Shown here piece after piece: positions 9,193-17,840 of a stretch of DNA of 64,000 bases; the first letter of the stretch is position 1, and each line of letters opens with the position of its first letter. The stretch lies in NCBI RefSeq assembly GCF_027921845.1, contig NZ_BSEN01000006.1:619192-683191 (forward strand), given 5' to 3'. The translations under genes were made by a program, and so were the position numbers. The stretch comes from Leifsonia poae. Lineage in GTDB: Bacteria > Actinomycetota > Actinomycetes > Actinomycetales > Microbacteriaceae. The notes beneath the pieces were generated by a model. The model did no database searches. It saw only the letters and a list, made by a program, of their open reading frames with translations, and was not told the DNA's origin.

Positions 9193-9894
9193 ATGGCTGA
9201 GACGATCGACGTAGTAGTGGTGCGGGTCTTCACCGACGACCGGGGCGCCAACGGCAACGAGCTGGGCATCCTGCGAAGCAGCCCCGCGACGCACAACAGG
9301 GAGCAGGAGATCGCGACGGGACTCGGCTTCAGCGAGACCGTCTTCGTCGACGAGGTCGGGCCGGATGCTCCCGAGGGGCGCGGCGCGACCATCCGGATCT
9401 TCACGCCGGCCAGCGAACTGCCCTTCGCCGGGCATCCGAGTGTCGGCACCGCCTGGTGGCTCGCCCACGAGCACATGTCCGTCGCCGTGCTGCACGAGAA
9501 GGCCGGCGATGTCACCGTGCGCGACGACGGCAACCTGACCTGGATCACCGCCGATCCCGCGTGGACGCCGACCTTCGAATGGCTGCCCCTGCGGTCGCCG
9601 GAGGACGTCGACGCACTCGATCCGCTCGCCTTCACCAGCGGCCAGCACTACGCCTACGCCTGGCTCGACGAGGAGAAGGGCCTGCTGCGCGCCCGGATGT
9701 TCGCGCCGGCGATGGGGATCATCGAAGACGAGGCGACCGGCGCCGCCGCGATCGCCGTCACGACGCGGCTCGGACGCGACCTGAGCATCAGCCAGGGCGA
9801 GGGCTCCGAGCTCTTCACCGAGCGGGGCGACGACGGCCTGGTGCGCGTCGGAGGCCGCACCATCTACGACCGCACCATCGCGGTGAGCCTGTGA
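9193..9894 (+). CDS. short PhzF-family isomerase-like protein
   Basis: PhzF superfamily protein, named for the phenazine-pathway isomerase; most family members have unknown substrates. The catalytic-Glu motif GFSETVFV (Glu48) and the family signature ELPFAGHPSVGTAWWL (75-90) are clear, and a second-half copy with ATGAAAIAV and SQGEGS is present. At 233 residues it is shorter than the usual 270-300, with material missing between the two lobes. It overlaps the next gene by four bases (GTGA), so the two are translated together. Confidence 0.87.
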   Translation: MAETIDVVVVRVFTDDRGANGNELGILRSSPATHNREQEIATGLGFSETVFVDEVGPDAPEGRGATIRIFTPASELPFAGHPSVGTAWWLAHEHMSVAVLHEKAGDVTVRDDGNLTWITADPAWTPTFEWLPLRSPEDVDALDPLAFTSGQHYAYAWLDEEKGLLRARMFAPAMGIIEDEATGAAAIAVTTRLGRDLSISQGEGSELFTERGDDGLVRVGGRTIYDRTIAVSL

Positions 9895-10805
9895 TCGGCA
9901 GAACCGTCGTCGAGCATCCGGTCGGTGAGCCGGGGGAGGGCCCGTACGGCGTTGCCGTGACGCGCGACGGCGCCGTCTGGTTCACGCTCGTGCACGGCGG
10001 ACGGGTCGGGCGTCGTGACGCCGACGGCACCGTCGCCTACCTCGCGCTCGGCGCGGAGGGGCGGCCGGCGCAGCCGTCGCAGCTCGCCGCCGCGAACGAC
10101 ACGAGCGTGTGGGTCACGGACACGACCGGCAACCGACTGGTGCTGCTCGATGTCGCCGACGGCGCGATCGTCACGGTCACGAGCGTCGCGGTCCCCACGC
10201 CGGATGCCCAGCCGTTCGGTGTCGTCGCGCTGGACGACGGCACGACCTGGTTCACCGAGCTGGGGGCGGATGCCCTCGGACGGATCGACATCCTGGGGCG
10301 CGTCGACGAGTTCCCGGTGGGGCGCGCGGGGTCGTTCGTCTCGATGATCGCCACCACGGGTGACAGCCTCTGGTTCACCCTCAACGCGGCCGGCACGATC
10401 GGGCATGTGCGCGGTGGCGACGCCGCGATCGCCTTCACGGAGCTTCCGCGTGATCCGGCGGGCCCGGTGGGCATCGCGGTGGCCGGGGACGGCGCGGTCT
10501 GGGTGGCCGAGATCCTGGCGGATGCTCTGGCCCGGGTTCAGCGCAACGGAACGCTCACCGAGTTCCCCCTCGAGACCGGGTCGAAGCCGCACGCGGTGGC
10601 GGCGGATCCGGCGGATGGCGTGTGGGTGACGCTGTGGGGCACCGGCCAGGTCGCGTCGGTCGCCGACGACGGCACGGTCGTCACGCACGACCTGCCCGAC
10701 CCCGAGAGCGAGCCGCACGGCATCGCGGTCGCGGAGGACGGCACCGTGTGGGTCGCCCTCGAGTCCGGCGCGCTCGCCGAGCTCGCCCCGGTCTCCGCCC
10801 GCTGA
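9891..10805 (+). CDS. virginiamycin B lyase-like beta-propeller protein
   Basis: A 304-residue protein made of about six repeats of the form GPxGVAVxxDGxVWFTxxxxxxxGRxD, the blade pattern of streptogramin/virginiamycin B lyase (Vgb), which linearises the cyclic antibiotic. Length matches Vgb (about 300). WFT repeats, a KPHAVAAD segment and a late EPHGIAVAEDG segment are visible. The same fold is common in environmental bacteria with unknown substrates, so resistance is not shown. GTG start at 9891 overlaps the PhzF-like stop. Confidence 0.8.
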   Translation: MIGRTVVEHPVGEPGEGPYGVAVTRDGAVWFTLVHGGRVGRRDADGTVAYLALGAEGRPAQPSQLAAANDTSVWVTDTTGNRLVLLDVADGAIVTVTSVAVPTPDAQPFGVVALDDGTTWFTELGADALGRIDILGRVDEFPVGRAGSFVSMIATTGDSLWFTLNAAGTIGHVRGGDAAIAFTELPRDPAGPVGIAVAGDGAVWVAEILADALARVQRNGTLTEFPLETGSKPHAVAADPADGVWVTLWGTGQVASVADDGTVVTHDLPDPESEPHGIAVAEDGTVWVALESGALAELAPVSAR

Positions 10806-10845
10806 CGCGAACCCGCGCCGTTCGGGCCCGCTGACGCGATCCCGC
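10798..10845. repeat. direct repeat next to the first 63-bp palindrome
   Basis: A 19-base unit starting CCCGCTGACGCGA occurs at 10798-10816 and 10827-10845 with one mismatch. The first copy contains the stop codon of the Vgb-like gene. It abuts the palindrome at 10848, suggesting duplication of sequence at the gene end. Confidence 0.7.
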
Positions 10846-10847
10846 TT

Positions 10848-10910
10848 CGTTGAGGGGCAGCAAATCCGCCTTCCACCGGCGTGTTTAGGCTGATTTGCCA
10901 CCCCTCAACG
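10848..10910 (-). repeat. 63-bp extragenic palindrome, copy 1
   Basis: Imperfect palindrome with ends CGTTGAGGGG and CCCCTCAACG. Read on the minus strand it aligns without gaps, over exactly 63 bases, to copies at 54352-54414 and 61013-61075; GCCTAAACACGCCG in the middle is identical in all three. It lies between convergent genes (Vgb-like and catalase). Confidence 0.9.
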
Positions 10911-10929
10911 GATGGGGACGGCTAGACGG

Positions 10930-12423
10930 CTAGTCGGCTACGCCGACGTACTCGGCGGCCTCGTCCGCGGTCTGCTCGCCCGAGGCGAGGTTCGCGCGCA
11001 GAGCGGCGCCGAGCGTGGCGTCGACCTTGGTCCAGTAGCCGATCGCGCGCTCGCGGATCTCGTCGCTCTTCACGCCGCCGACCGCGCCGGTGATCGTCTC
11101 GAGGAAGCGCTCCTTGGCGGCGTCGTCGAACACCTCGCGGTAGAGCGTGCCGGCCTGACCGAAGTCGTCGTCCGCCGGGTGCAGGGTCGCGGCCGAGCGC
11201 AGCAGCTCGCCGTCCGACTCCCAGCTCCCGGCTCCGGCGCGGGCCTCGTCGGCGACGGGACCGCCGGTCGAGTTGGGCGCGTACACCGGCGTGCTCGCCG
11301 GGGAGAAGCCGTGGCGGGTCGAGCCGTCCTGCGAGTAGTTGTGCACCGGGGCGACCGGAGCGTTCACCGGCAGCTCGTTGTAGTTGGTGCCGACGCGGTA
11401 GCGCTGAGCATCCGGATACGAGAACACACGCGCCATCAGCATCTTGTCGGGGCTGATGTCGATGCCCGGCACAGTGTTGGCCGGCGAGAACGCCGCCTGC
11501 TCGATCTGCGCGAAGAAGTTCTCCGGGTTGCGGTTGAGCGTGTGCACGCCGAGCTCGATCAGCGGGTAGTCCTCGTGCGGCCAGACCTTCGTGAGGTCGA
11601 ACGGGTTGAAGCGGTAGGTCGCTGCCTCGTCGTACGGCATGACCTGCACCGACACCTTCCACGAGGGGAAGTCGCCGCGTTCGATGGCCTCGTACAGGTC
11701 GCGGCGGTAGTAGTCCGCATCCGCGCCGGCGATGGCCTCCGCCTCGGCACCCTCCATCTGCTCGTTGCCCTGCAGCGCGTGGAAGTGGTACTTCACCCAG
11801 AAGCGGGCGCCCTCGGCATTGATCCACTGGTAGGTGTGCGAGCCGTAGCCCGGCATGTGACGCCACGAACGCGGGATGCCGCGGTCGCCCATCAGGTACG
11901 TCACCTGGTGCGCCGACTCCGGCGACAGCGTCCAGAAGTCCCACTGCATGTCCGCGTCGCGCAGTCCGGAGCCCGGCAGGCGCTTCTGCGAGTGGATGAA
12001 GTCGGGGAACTTGATGCCGTCACGGATGAAGAACACCGGGGTGTTGTTGCCGACGATGTCGTAGTTGCCCTCGCTGGTGTAGAACTTCACCGAGAAGCCG
12101 CGCACATCGCGCCAGGTGTCGGGCGAGCCCTGCTCGCCGGCGACCGACGAGAACCGCTGCACCGTCTCGGTCACGGTGCCCGGCTGGAACACCGCGGCCC
12201 GCGTGAACCGCGACACGTCACCCGTCACCGTGAACTCGCCGAAAGCACCGCCGCCCTTCGCGTGGACGATCCGCTCCGGGATGCGCTCACGGTTGAACTG
12301 GGCGAGCTTCTCCACGAGGTACCGGTCGTGCAGCGCGACCGCGCCGTCCGCTCCTGCGCTCAGCGAGTGCGCGTCGCTGGCGACCGGGGTACCGGTCTGG
12401 GTGGTCGTGTAGTTCTCCGACAT
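10930..12423 (-). CDS. katA: small-subunit heme catalase
   Basis: Monofunctional heme catalase that splits hydrogen peroxide, 497 residues, the usual size of small-subunit (clade 3) catalases. The distal His region RIVHAKG (His54), the [11 protein letters not shown] segment (125-135) with the active-site Asn, and the proximal heme ligand region [10 protein letters not shown] (Tyr336) are all intact. It starts 8 bp after the stop of a Fur/PerR-type regulator on the same strand, so the two form an operon and the regulator probably responds to peroxide or iron. Confidence 0.96.
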   Translation of the reverse strand: MSENYTTTQTGTPVASDAHSLSAGADGAVALHDRYLVEKLAQFNRERIPERIVHAKGGGAFGEFTVTGDVSRFTRAAVFQPGTVTETVQRFSSVAGEQGSPDTWRDVRGFSVKFYTSEGNYDIVGNNTPVFFIRDGIKFPDFIHSQKRLPGSGLRDADMQWDFWTLSPESAHQVTYLMGDRGIPRSWRHMPGYGSHTYQWINAEGARFWVKYHFHALQGNEQMEGAEAEAIAGADADYYRRDLYEAIERGDFPSWKVSVQVMPYDEAATYRFNPFDLTKVWPHEDYPLIELGVHTLNRNPENFFAQIEQAAFSPANTVPGIDISPDKMLMARVFSYPDAQRYRVGTNYNELPVNAPVAPVHNYSQDGSTRHGFSPASTPVYAPNSTGGPVADEARAGAGSWESDGELLRSAATLHPADDDFGQAGTLYREVFDDAAKERFLETITGAVGGVKSDEIRERAIGYWTKVDATLGAALRANLASGEQTADEAAEYVGVAD

Positions 12424-12431
12424 TGATCTCC

Positions 12432-12881
12432 TTATAGCTCGGCGTGCTGCGATTCCCCCGCAGCGCGCTGTTGGCAGGACGGGCACAGTCCCCAGAAGGT
12501 CACCTCTGCGGTGGTCACCGCGAATCCGGATGCGTCGGACGGCGTGAGGCACGGAGCGTGCCCCACGACGCAGTCGACGTCGGCCACCGCACCGCAGGAA
12601 CTGCAGACGATGTGGTGGTGGTTGTCGCCGATGCGCCGCTCGTAGAGCGCAGCCGAGCCGGCCGGCTCGATGCGCCGCACGAGGCCGGCCGTCGTCAGGT
12701 CGCCGAGGACGTTGTAGACGCTCTGCAGCGACGTGCCCGGCAACTCGGCGATGACCGCCCGGAAGACCGTGTCGGCATCCGTGTGCGGCCGGTCGTCGAG
12801 GGCTGCAAGCACCGCGAGACGACCGGAGGTGACGCGCAGCCCCGCCGAGCGGAGGCCGCTCTCGAGCTGTGCCGTGTCCAT
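12432..12881 (-). CDS. Fur/PerR-family regulator of catalase
   Basis: Metal-dependent repressor of 149 residues. A winged-helix N-terminal half ([18 protein letters not shown]) is followed by HHH at 88-90 and two CxxC pairs (Cys93/96 and Cys133/136) that hold the structural zinc. The organisation regulator then catalase, 8 bp apart, is like furA-katG of mycobacteria and catR/perR systems, where oxidation of the bound metal lifts repression. A palindromic AT-rich site lies about 20 bp upstream of its start, consistent with autoregulation. Confidence 0.93.
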   Translation of the reverse strand: MDTAQLESGLRSAGLRVTSGRLAVLAALDDRPHTDADTVFRAVIAELPGTSLQSVYNVLGDLTTAGLVRRIEPAGSAALYERRIGDNHHHIVCSSCGAVADVDCVVGHAPCLTPSDASGFAVTTAEVTFWGLCPSCQQRAAGESQHAEL

Positions 12882-12900
12882 TCCTCGAGCCTAGCGACTT

Positions 12901-12919
12901 ATTTTGAACGACTCAAAAG
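12901..12919. promoter_or_regulatory. probable Fur/PerR operator
   Basis: ATTTTGAACGACTCAAAAG is an inverted repeat (TTTTGA...TCAAAA) in an otherwise GC-rich gap, 20-38 bp upstream of the regulator start. Position and AT content fit an autoregulatory Fur-family box. The rest of 12882-13059 holds only the divergent promoters. Confidence 0.55.
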
Positions 12920-13059
12920 AAGGTGCATGCCGGGCGTGGCATACGCGCGTCGCCCACCCTCGCCCAGTGCGAGCCGCACCCGAACTGGGGTGCCCGCATG
13001 ACCGGATTAAACCGTCCGGCCGGATTGCGGAGGCACAGCCGACCCATAGAATCCTGGCC

Positions 13060-13470
13060 ATGTTCGTTCTCATCTCGGCCGTGACGTTCCTCGCGTTCAT
13101 CATCGCCCTCATCGACATCATCACGCGCGACGAGTGGCAGGTGCGGCACCTCCCGAAGATGGTGTGGATCATCATCGTGATCCTGCTGCCCCTCGTCGGC
13201 AGCATCATCTGGTTCGCGGTCGGCCGCGAGTACGGCACCCAGAACGGCGGCGGCGTCTCGTTCGCTCCGCGTCGCGCCGCGGCAGCTCCTGCGCCGCAGC
13301 AGCACCATCAGCGCGCGCTGACGACGGAGGAGCAGCTGGCCGAACTCGACCGAGAGATCGAGTTCTACGAGAAGAAGGCGCGGCTGCAGAAGATCCAGCA
13401 GCAACTCGGCGAGGACGATTCGCGCGCGCTTCCGGAAGGGTCCGCCGACACGACGCGCGATCCGTCGTAA
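13060..13470 (+). CDS. small membrane protein with PLDc_N-type domain
   Basis: 136-residue protein. Two hydrophobic helices (about residues 2-20 and 34-54) separated by a short loop ITRDEWQVRHLPK, with a PLVGSIIWFAVGRE end, match the phospholipase-D nuclease N-terminal domain found in many small actinobacterial membrane proteins. The C-terminal half is a charged, coiled-coil-like tail (EEQLAELDREIEFYEKKARL). Start ATG at 13060 gives the first helix immediately. Function unknown. Confidence 0.85.
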   Translation: MFVLISAVTFLAFIIALIDIITRDEWQVRHLPKMVWIIIVILLPLVGSIIWFAVGREYGTQNGGGVSFAPRRAAAAPAPQQHHQRALTTEEQLAELDREIEFYEKKARLQKIQQQLGEDDSRALPEGSADTTRDPS

Positions 13471-13500
13471 GCGGCTGCGGCCGAAGAGCCGCCGAGCCGC

Positions 13501-14325
13501 CTACTTCGTCGCGATGCCGCCGAGCATCCCCGAGATGAACCGCTTCTGCAGGATGAAGTACAGGATCACGATCGGCAGCGCCACGATGATCCCCGCCGCG
13601 GCGAGCAGCGAGTAGTCGGTGAGGTGCTCGCCCTGGAAGAACGCGAGTCCCAGCGGCGCCGTGCGTTTGTCCTCCGAGGTGATGAGCACCAGGGGGATGA
13701 GGAACTCGTTCCAGGTCCACATCGCCACGAGCACGCACATCGTCATGATCGGTGCGAGCGACGGGGGGACGATGACCTGCCAGAGCATCCGGAAGTCGCG
13801 GGCGCCGTCGAGCCGGGCCGCCTCGATGATCTGGCCGGGGAAGGTGCGGAACTGGTTGCGCATCCAGAAGATGCCGAACGCCAGCGATTGCGCGGTCTGC
13901 GGCAGGATCAGCGCCGCATAGGTGTCGGAGAGCCCGACGCTGCGCAGGTTGAAGTAGAGCGGGATGATGAACGCCTCGGCCGGCAGCATCAGCCCGGCCA
14001 GCATCAGGAAGAAGATCACGTTCGACCCGAAGAAGTCGAGGCGTGCGAACGCGAATCCCGCGAGCACGGAGAGCACGGCGGTCAGCACGACCACCGACAC
14101 CGTGACCAGGATGCTCGAGCCCATGTACGACGCGAAGTGCCCCTGGTTCCAGGCGGCCCCGAAGTTGCCGAGGTCGATTGTCGTCGGCACCGTGAACGCG
14201 CCGCTGTTCTGCGACGGCGGGGTCACCGCGGAGAACAGCACACCGATCAGGGGGATGATCGCGAACAGCGCGAACAGCGACAGGATGACGTAGTTGACGC
14301 TCTTCTCGAGCCGGGAGATTCTCAT
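13501..14325 (-). CDS. CUT1 sugar ABC permease, MalG type
   Basis: Second channel subunit of a carbohydrate importer, 274 residues with about six membrane segments. The coupling loop IIEAARLDGARDFRMLWQVI is the MalG/UgpE EAA motif. It overlaps the MalF-type gene by four bases (ATGA). No ATPase gene is present in the cluster; actinobacterial CUT1 importers commonly share an MsiK-type ATPase encoded elsewhere, which I infer here. Confidence 0.94.
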   Translation of the reverse strand: MRISRLEKSVNYVILSLFALFAIIPLIGVLFSAVTPPSQNSGAFTVPTTIDLGNFGAAWNQGHFASYMGSSILVTVSVVVLTAVLSVLAGFAFARLDFFGSNVIFFLMLAGLMLPAEAFIIPLYFNLRSVGLSDTYAALILPQTAQSLAFGIFWMRNQFRTFPGQIIEAARLDGARDFRMLWQVIVPPSLAPIMTMCVLVAMWTWNEFLIPLVLITSEDKRTAPLGLAFFQGEHLTDYSLLAAAGIIVALPIVILYFILQKRFISGMLGGIATK

Positions 14326-15260
14326 TCGGCGTCCTTCGGCTGCAGACGGCTGATCAGGGCGGTGACGATCATGATCACCACGGTGAGGGCGATGGCCACC
14401 GCGGCGGCCGAGCCGACCTGGCCCGTGTTGAACGCCCGGTTGTACGCCTCGAAGGCGGGCACCGTGGTCGACGTTCCCGGTCCGCCTTTCGTGGTGATGT
14501 AGACGAGGTCGAAGGTCTTGAGCGCGGAGACGATCGTGAGCGTCAGTGCCACGGCGATCTGGCCGCGCAGCGATGGCAGCGTGATCGCGAAGAATTCGCG
14601 GCGCGCCGAGGCCCCGTCGATCCTGGCCGCCTCGAACAGCACCGGCTCGATGTTGCCGACACCCGAGAGGAACAGCACGAGGCAGAGCCCGATATTGAGC
14701 CAGGTGCCGACGAACCCGATGGCGACCAGCGCCGTCGAGTAGTCGCCCAGCCACACGCGGGCGAGGTCGCCCAGGCCGATCGCCCGCAGCACCTGGTTGA
14801 TCAGTCCGTCGGTGGAGTAGATGGAGACCCAGATCGTGGCGACGACCACGGAGGCGATCACCTGGGGCAGGAACAGTGCCGTACGGAAGAACGACATTCC
14901 GCGCATCGTGTTGGCCCGCGAGATCAGTGCCGTGAGGAACAGTGCGATGGCCACCGGGATGACCGAGTAGAAGATCATCAGCACGAGGGCGTGGGCGAAC
15001 GCGTTACGCAGCTCCTCGTCCTGCACGACCGACAGGTAGTTGGCGAAACCCGCCCAGGTCGCGGCCGACAGGCCGTCCCAGTCGTAGAAGGAGTACTGGA
15101 AGGTCTGGACGAACGGCACGCCCAGGAAGATCGCGAACACCACGAAGGCGGGGAGCACGTACAGGTACGCGACCTTGCTGCGGCGTCGGCGGCGCGTCGC
15201 CCGAGGGGCGCGGCGGGTGGCCGTGCCCCTCGGGGTCTGCGCGGTGGTGGTCTCGGTCAC
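14322..15260 (-). CDS. CUT1 sugar ABC permease, MalF type
   Basis: First channel subunit, 312 residues. A basic N-terminus (RRAPRATRRRRRSK) precedes the first membrane segment; about six segments follow, with the coupling loop LFEAARIDGASARREFFAIT in the expected place. It starts 2 bp downstream of the stop of the binding-protein gene. Confidence 0.94.
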   Translation of the reverse strand: MTETTTAQTPRGTATRRAPRATRRRRRSKVAYLYVLPAFVVFAIFLGVPFVQTFQYSFYDWDGLSAATWAGFANYLSVVQDEELRNAFAHALVLMIFYSVIPVAIALFLTALISRANTMRGMSFFRTALFLPQVIASVVVATIWVSIYSTDGLINQVLRAIGLGDLARVWLGDYSTALVAIGFVGTWLNIGLCLVLFLSGVGNIEPVLFEAARIDGASARREFFAITLPSLRGQIAVALTLTIVSALKTFDLVYITTKGGPGTSTTVPAFEAYNRAFNTGQVGSAAAVAIALTVVIMIVTALISRLQPKDAE

Positions 15261-15262
15261 GG

Positions 15263-16627
15263 TCAGCCGCGGCTCGACTGGAACTTCGTGTAGTCGTCCT
15301 GCAGTGTCTTCGTGAACTGCTCGGGCGTCGCCTTGCCGGCCACGAGGTCCTGCATCGCGGCGGTCAGGGTGTCGTAGAACGTCGACGTCGTGTAGTCGAG
15401 GTAGGGCACGATGCCGTTGCCCGACGAGATCGTCTTGTAGTGGCTGGTGATGTCGCCGGCCAGGGTGCCGTCGGCCGGCTTGTCGTCGTCCGGCACCACG
15501 GTGGGCAGGTTGCCCGTCTTCACCAGGGTCTCGGATGCGCTGCGGTCGGTGATGAAGTTCACGTAGGCGGCAGCGGCATCCGGGTGCTTGGTCTTCGACG
15601 TGAGCGCCCAGGCGAGTCCTTCACCGCCGGTGGTGACCGGCGTGCTCGCGCCTTCGGGCTTCAGAGCGGTGAAGCCGACTCCCGTCTTGCCGAGCGACGA
15701 CTCCTCGAGCGACGCCTGGTACCAGGTGCCGGTGATGAGGAAGGCGGAGCCTCCCTTGCCGAAAGTGGCGACCGCGGCATCCCGCGAGACGCCGTTGGCA
15801 CCGGGCGTCAGGTAGCCCTTGGTCTGCCAGTCCTGGATCGTCTTGGCGGCCTGCACGTTGACCGGGTCGGTCCACGCGCCGCTGGTCGAGGTGACCAGAT
15901 CGTTCACCGTCTTCTGGCCGGCGAGCGCTCCCTGCACCACGCCGTACAGGTGGATGCCGGGGCTCTTCTCCACGTCGCCGTAGCTGAGCGGCAGGATGCC
16001 CTTCGCCTTCGCCTTGGCCATGTCGTCCGAGAGCTCGGTGAGGCTGGTGGGCGCTTCCACGCCCAGCTTCGAGAGGATCTCGCGGTTGTAGTAGACGCCG
16101 ACCAGCTCACCGGTCTGCGAGACGCCGTAGAGCTTGTCGCCCTGCCAGGTCTTGCCGTCGGAGGAGAACGAGTTGAGCTTCAGCAGGCTCGACGGGTAGT
16201 AGTCGTTCCAGCCGTAGAGGCCGGCGTAGTCGTTGATCGGCCGCAGCAGGCCCGCCTTCACGAAGGCGCCCATGTCGGGGTAGCCCTGGTTCGCCTGCAC
16301 GACGTCGGGCGGGTTCGAACCGGAGAGGGCGAGCTTGAGCGTGGTCTTGAGGTCGGTGAACGACCGCGAGACGCGCTTGATGGTGACGTTGGGGTACTTC
16401 TTCTCGAACGCCGTGTTCAGCTGCTGCTGCGCGGTGTCGATGCCGCCGTCGGTGTTCTGGTCCCAGACGGTGAGCGTGATCTTGTCGGAGCCCACGTTCT
16501 TCGACACCGGCCCGAGGCTCTGGCTGGCCGACGAGCCGCTGCCGGAGCCCGGTGCACAGGCGGCGAGGCCGAGCGCGAGCGCGGCGGCGACTCCCACGAG
16601 AAGCGGGATCTTCCTGGTGTTCTTCAT
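15263..16627 (-). CDS. CUT1 sugar-binding lipoprotein
   Basis: Extracellular sugar-binding lipoprotein, SBP family 1, 454 residues. The signal peptide MKNTRKIPLLVGVAAALALG ends in a lipobox LAAC, followed by a Gly/Ser-rich linker. The body (TLTVWDQNTDG near the start; QANQGYPDMGAF; GGEGLAW) has the maltose/oligosaccharide-binding pattern. Its start overlaps the stop of the PfkB kinase gene by four bases, so kinase and importer are one operon. Confidence 0.94.
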   Translation of the reverse strand: MKNTRKIPLLVGVAAALALGLAACAPGSGSGSSASQSLGPVSKNVGSDKITLTVWDQNTDGGIDTAQQQLNTAFEKKYPNVTIKRVSRSFTDLKTTLKLALSGSNPPDVVQANQGYPDMGAFVKAGLLRPINDYAGLYGWNDYYPSSLLKLNSFSSDGKTWQGDKLYGVSQTGELVGVYYNREILSKLGVEAPTSLTELSDDMAKAKAKGILPLSYGDVEKSPGIHLYGVVQGALAGQKTVNDLVTSTSGAWTDPVNVQAAKTIQDWQTKGYLTPGANGVSRDAAVATFGKGGSAFLITGTWYQASLEESSLGKTGVGFTALKPEGASTPVTTGGEGLAWALTSKTKHPDAAAAYVNFITDRSASETLVKTGNLPTVVPDDDKPADGTLAGDITSHYKTISSGNGIVPYLDYTTSTFYDTLTAAMQDLVAGKATPEQFTKTLQDDYTKFQSSRG

Positions 16628-17634
16628 CGTTGTTCCTTTTCGTGTGCGGTCGTGCTGTGCGGTCGGTGGTCGGGGGAGTCGAGGAGGAACGACCAGTCGC
16701 CGTCCGGATGCCTGTCGGCGACGTACGAGCGCAGACCGGCCATCGTAGGCGCGCTGGCTGCACCGCCGAACCCCGTGACCGAGATGGACGCGGCGAGTCC
16801 GGCGAAGCGGAGGCGCGACTCGAGCGTCCAGCCGTGGCCGGCGGACGCCATGAAGGTGGCGACGAACACGTCGCCGGCCCCTGTCGGGTCGACGGCCGTG
16901 ACGGAGACGGTCGGCACCTCGACGACGCAGCCCGCGGCGGAGTCGACGGCGACGACCCCGTGCGGTCCGCGGGTGACGACGGCGAGCGGGACGCGCTCGG
17001 CGAGCACCTTGGCGGCGGTCACCGCGTCGTCGGTGCGGGTGTAGCGCATCGCCTCCACGTCGTTCGGCACGAAGACGTCGACCTCGGCCAGCCGCGTGAG
17101 CAGATCCGCCGACCATTCGCCCGTCGAGTCCCAGCCGACGCCACCCACGACCGTCGTTCCGGCGGCGCGCAGCCGGCCGACCCAGGCGGGCAGCTCGTGG
17201 GCGATGCCGACGTGGGTGGCGCCGATGGGGCCGACGCCCTCCGGCAGCTGCAGGTGGCCGAGGTCTTCCTGGTACGTGATGAAGCTGCGGTCGTGCGCGC
17301 CGGTGAGCGAAACGCTGACGGGGCTCTGGTGACCGGGGACGCTCTCCAGCAGTCGCGTGTCGAGGTCGGGCTCCGCGTCGAGCATGGCGTGGATGTGCGA
17401 GCCGATCGGGTCGTCGCCGAGGCGCGAGAGGAGCATGGTGCGCGCTCCGACCCTGGCGGCGGCGACGGCCCGGTTGGCGACGCCGCCCGGAGTCACTGCG
17501 AAGCCGTCGGCGTAGACCTCGGCTCCGACCTCGGGCATCGGCACCCCGGAGAACACGAGGTCGCAGAACACCTCACCCGCGAAAAGCAGGTCGGCGCCGT
17601 CGGTGGTGCTCACGGCGTGCTGTTCTGTCGGCAC
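16624..17634 (-). CDS. PfkB-family carbohydrate kinase
   Basis: Cytoplasmic sugar kinase of the ribokinase/PfkB family, 336 residues. The N-terminal GEVFCDLVF and GGVANRAVAAARVGA segments and the C-terminal anion-hole motif DPTGAGDVFVATF (catalytic Asp) are intact. The GTG at 17634 has a good ribosome-binding site (GAGGAG, 6 bases away) and a sensible length; the upstream frame extension has no family sequence. It is the first gene of the importer operon and divergent from a DeoR regulator, so it probably phosphorylates the imported sugar. Confidence 0.92.
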   Translation of the reverse strand: MPTEQHAVSTTDGADLLFAGEVFCDLVFSGVPMPEVGAEVYADGFAVTPGGVANRAVAAARVGARTMLLSRLGDDPIGSHIHAMLDAEPDLDTRLLESVPGHQSPVSVSLTGAHDRSFITYQEDLGHLQLPEGVGPIGATHVGIAHELPAWVGRLRAAGTTVVGGVGWDSTGEWSADLLTRLAEVDVFVPNDVEAMRYTRTDDAVTAAKVLAERVPLAVVTRGPHGVVAVDSAAGCVVEVPTVSVTAVDPTGAGDVFVATFMASAGHGWTLESRLRFAGLAASISVTGFGGAASAPTMAGLRSYVADRHPDGDWSFLLDSPDHRPHSTTAHEKEQR

Positions 17635-17676
17635 AGGGACTCCTCGTCGTTGCGGATCCGCGGGCGGCTGCTCAGG

Positions 17677-17809
17677 TTTGCTCATCTTCCGCGGGTCAGC
17701 GTGATGTCGTAGCCCAGCCTGGGTAGCCGATGTTTCGTCCACGTTACCCATATGACGCAGTTTTGTTAAGTCTGCGCGACTGTGAGAATTCTCTGACGGA
17801 GTTTGCTCA
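17677..17809. promoter_or_regulatory. three direct repeats, probable DeoR operators
   Basis: TTTGCTCA occurs at 17677-17684 and 17802-17809, with the variant TTTGTTAA at 17762-17769, all in the same orientation inside the divergent PfkB-DeoR promoter region (17635-17840). DeoR-family proteins often bind such direct repeats. A TAGGCT -10-like box lies just before the DeoR ATG, implying a nearly leaderless message. Confidence 0.5.
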
Positions 17810-17840
17810 ACTCTGCTCATTTCCCGCTAGGCTGACGAGC

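Noticed and set aside
9891..10805. Calling the Vgb-like gene an antibiotic-resistance gene
   Set aside because: The repeat fold is clear, but most homologues in soil actinobacteria have unknown substrates and the sequence alone does not show lyase activity.
13501..16627. Searching for a missing ATPase gene in this sugar importer
   Set aside because: None is present in the cluster; a shared MsiK-type ATPase elsewhere in the genome is normal in actinobacteria.
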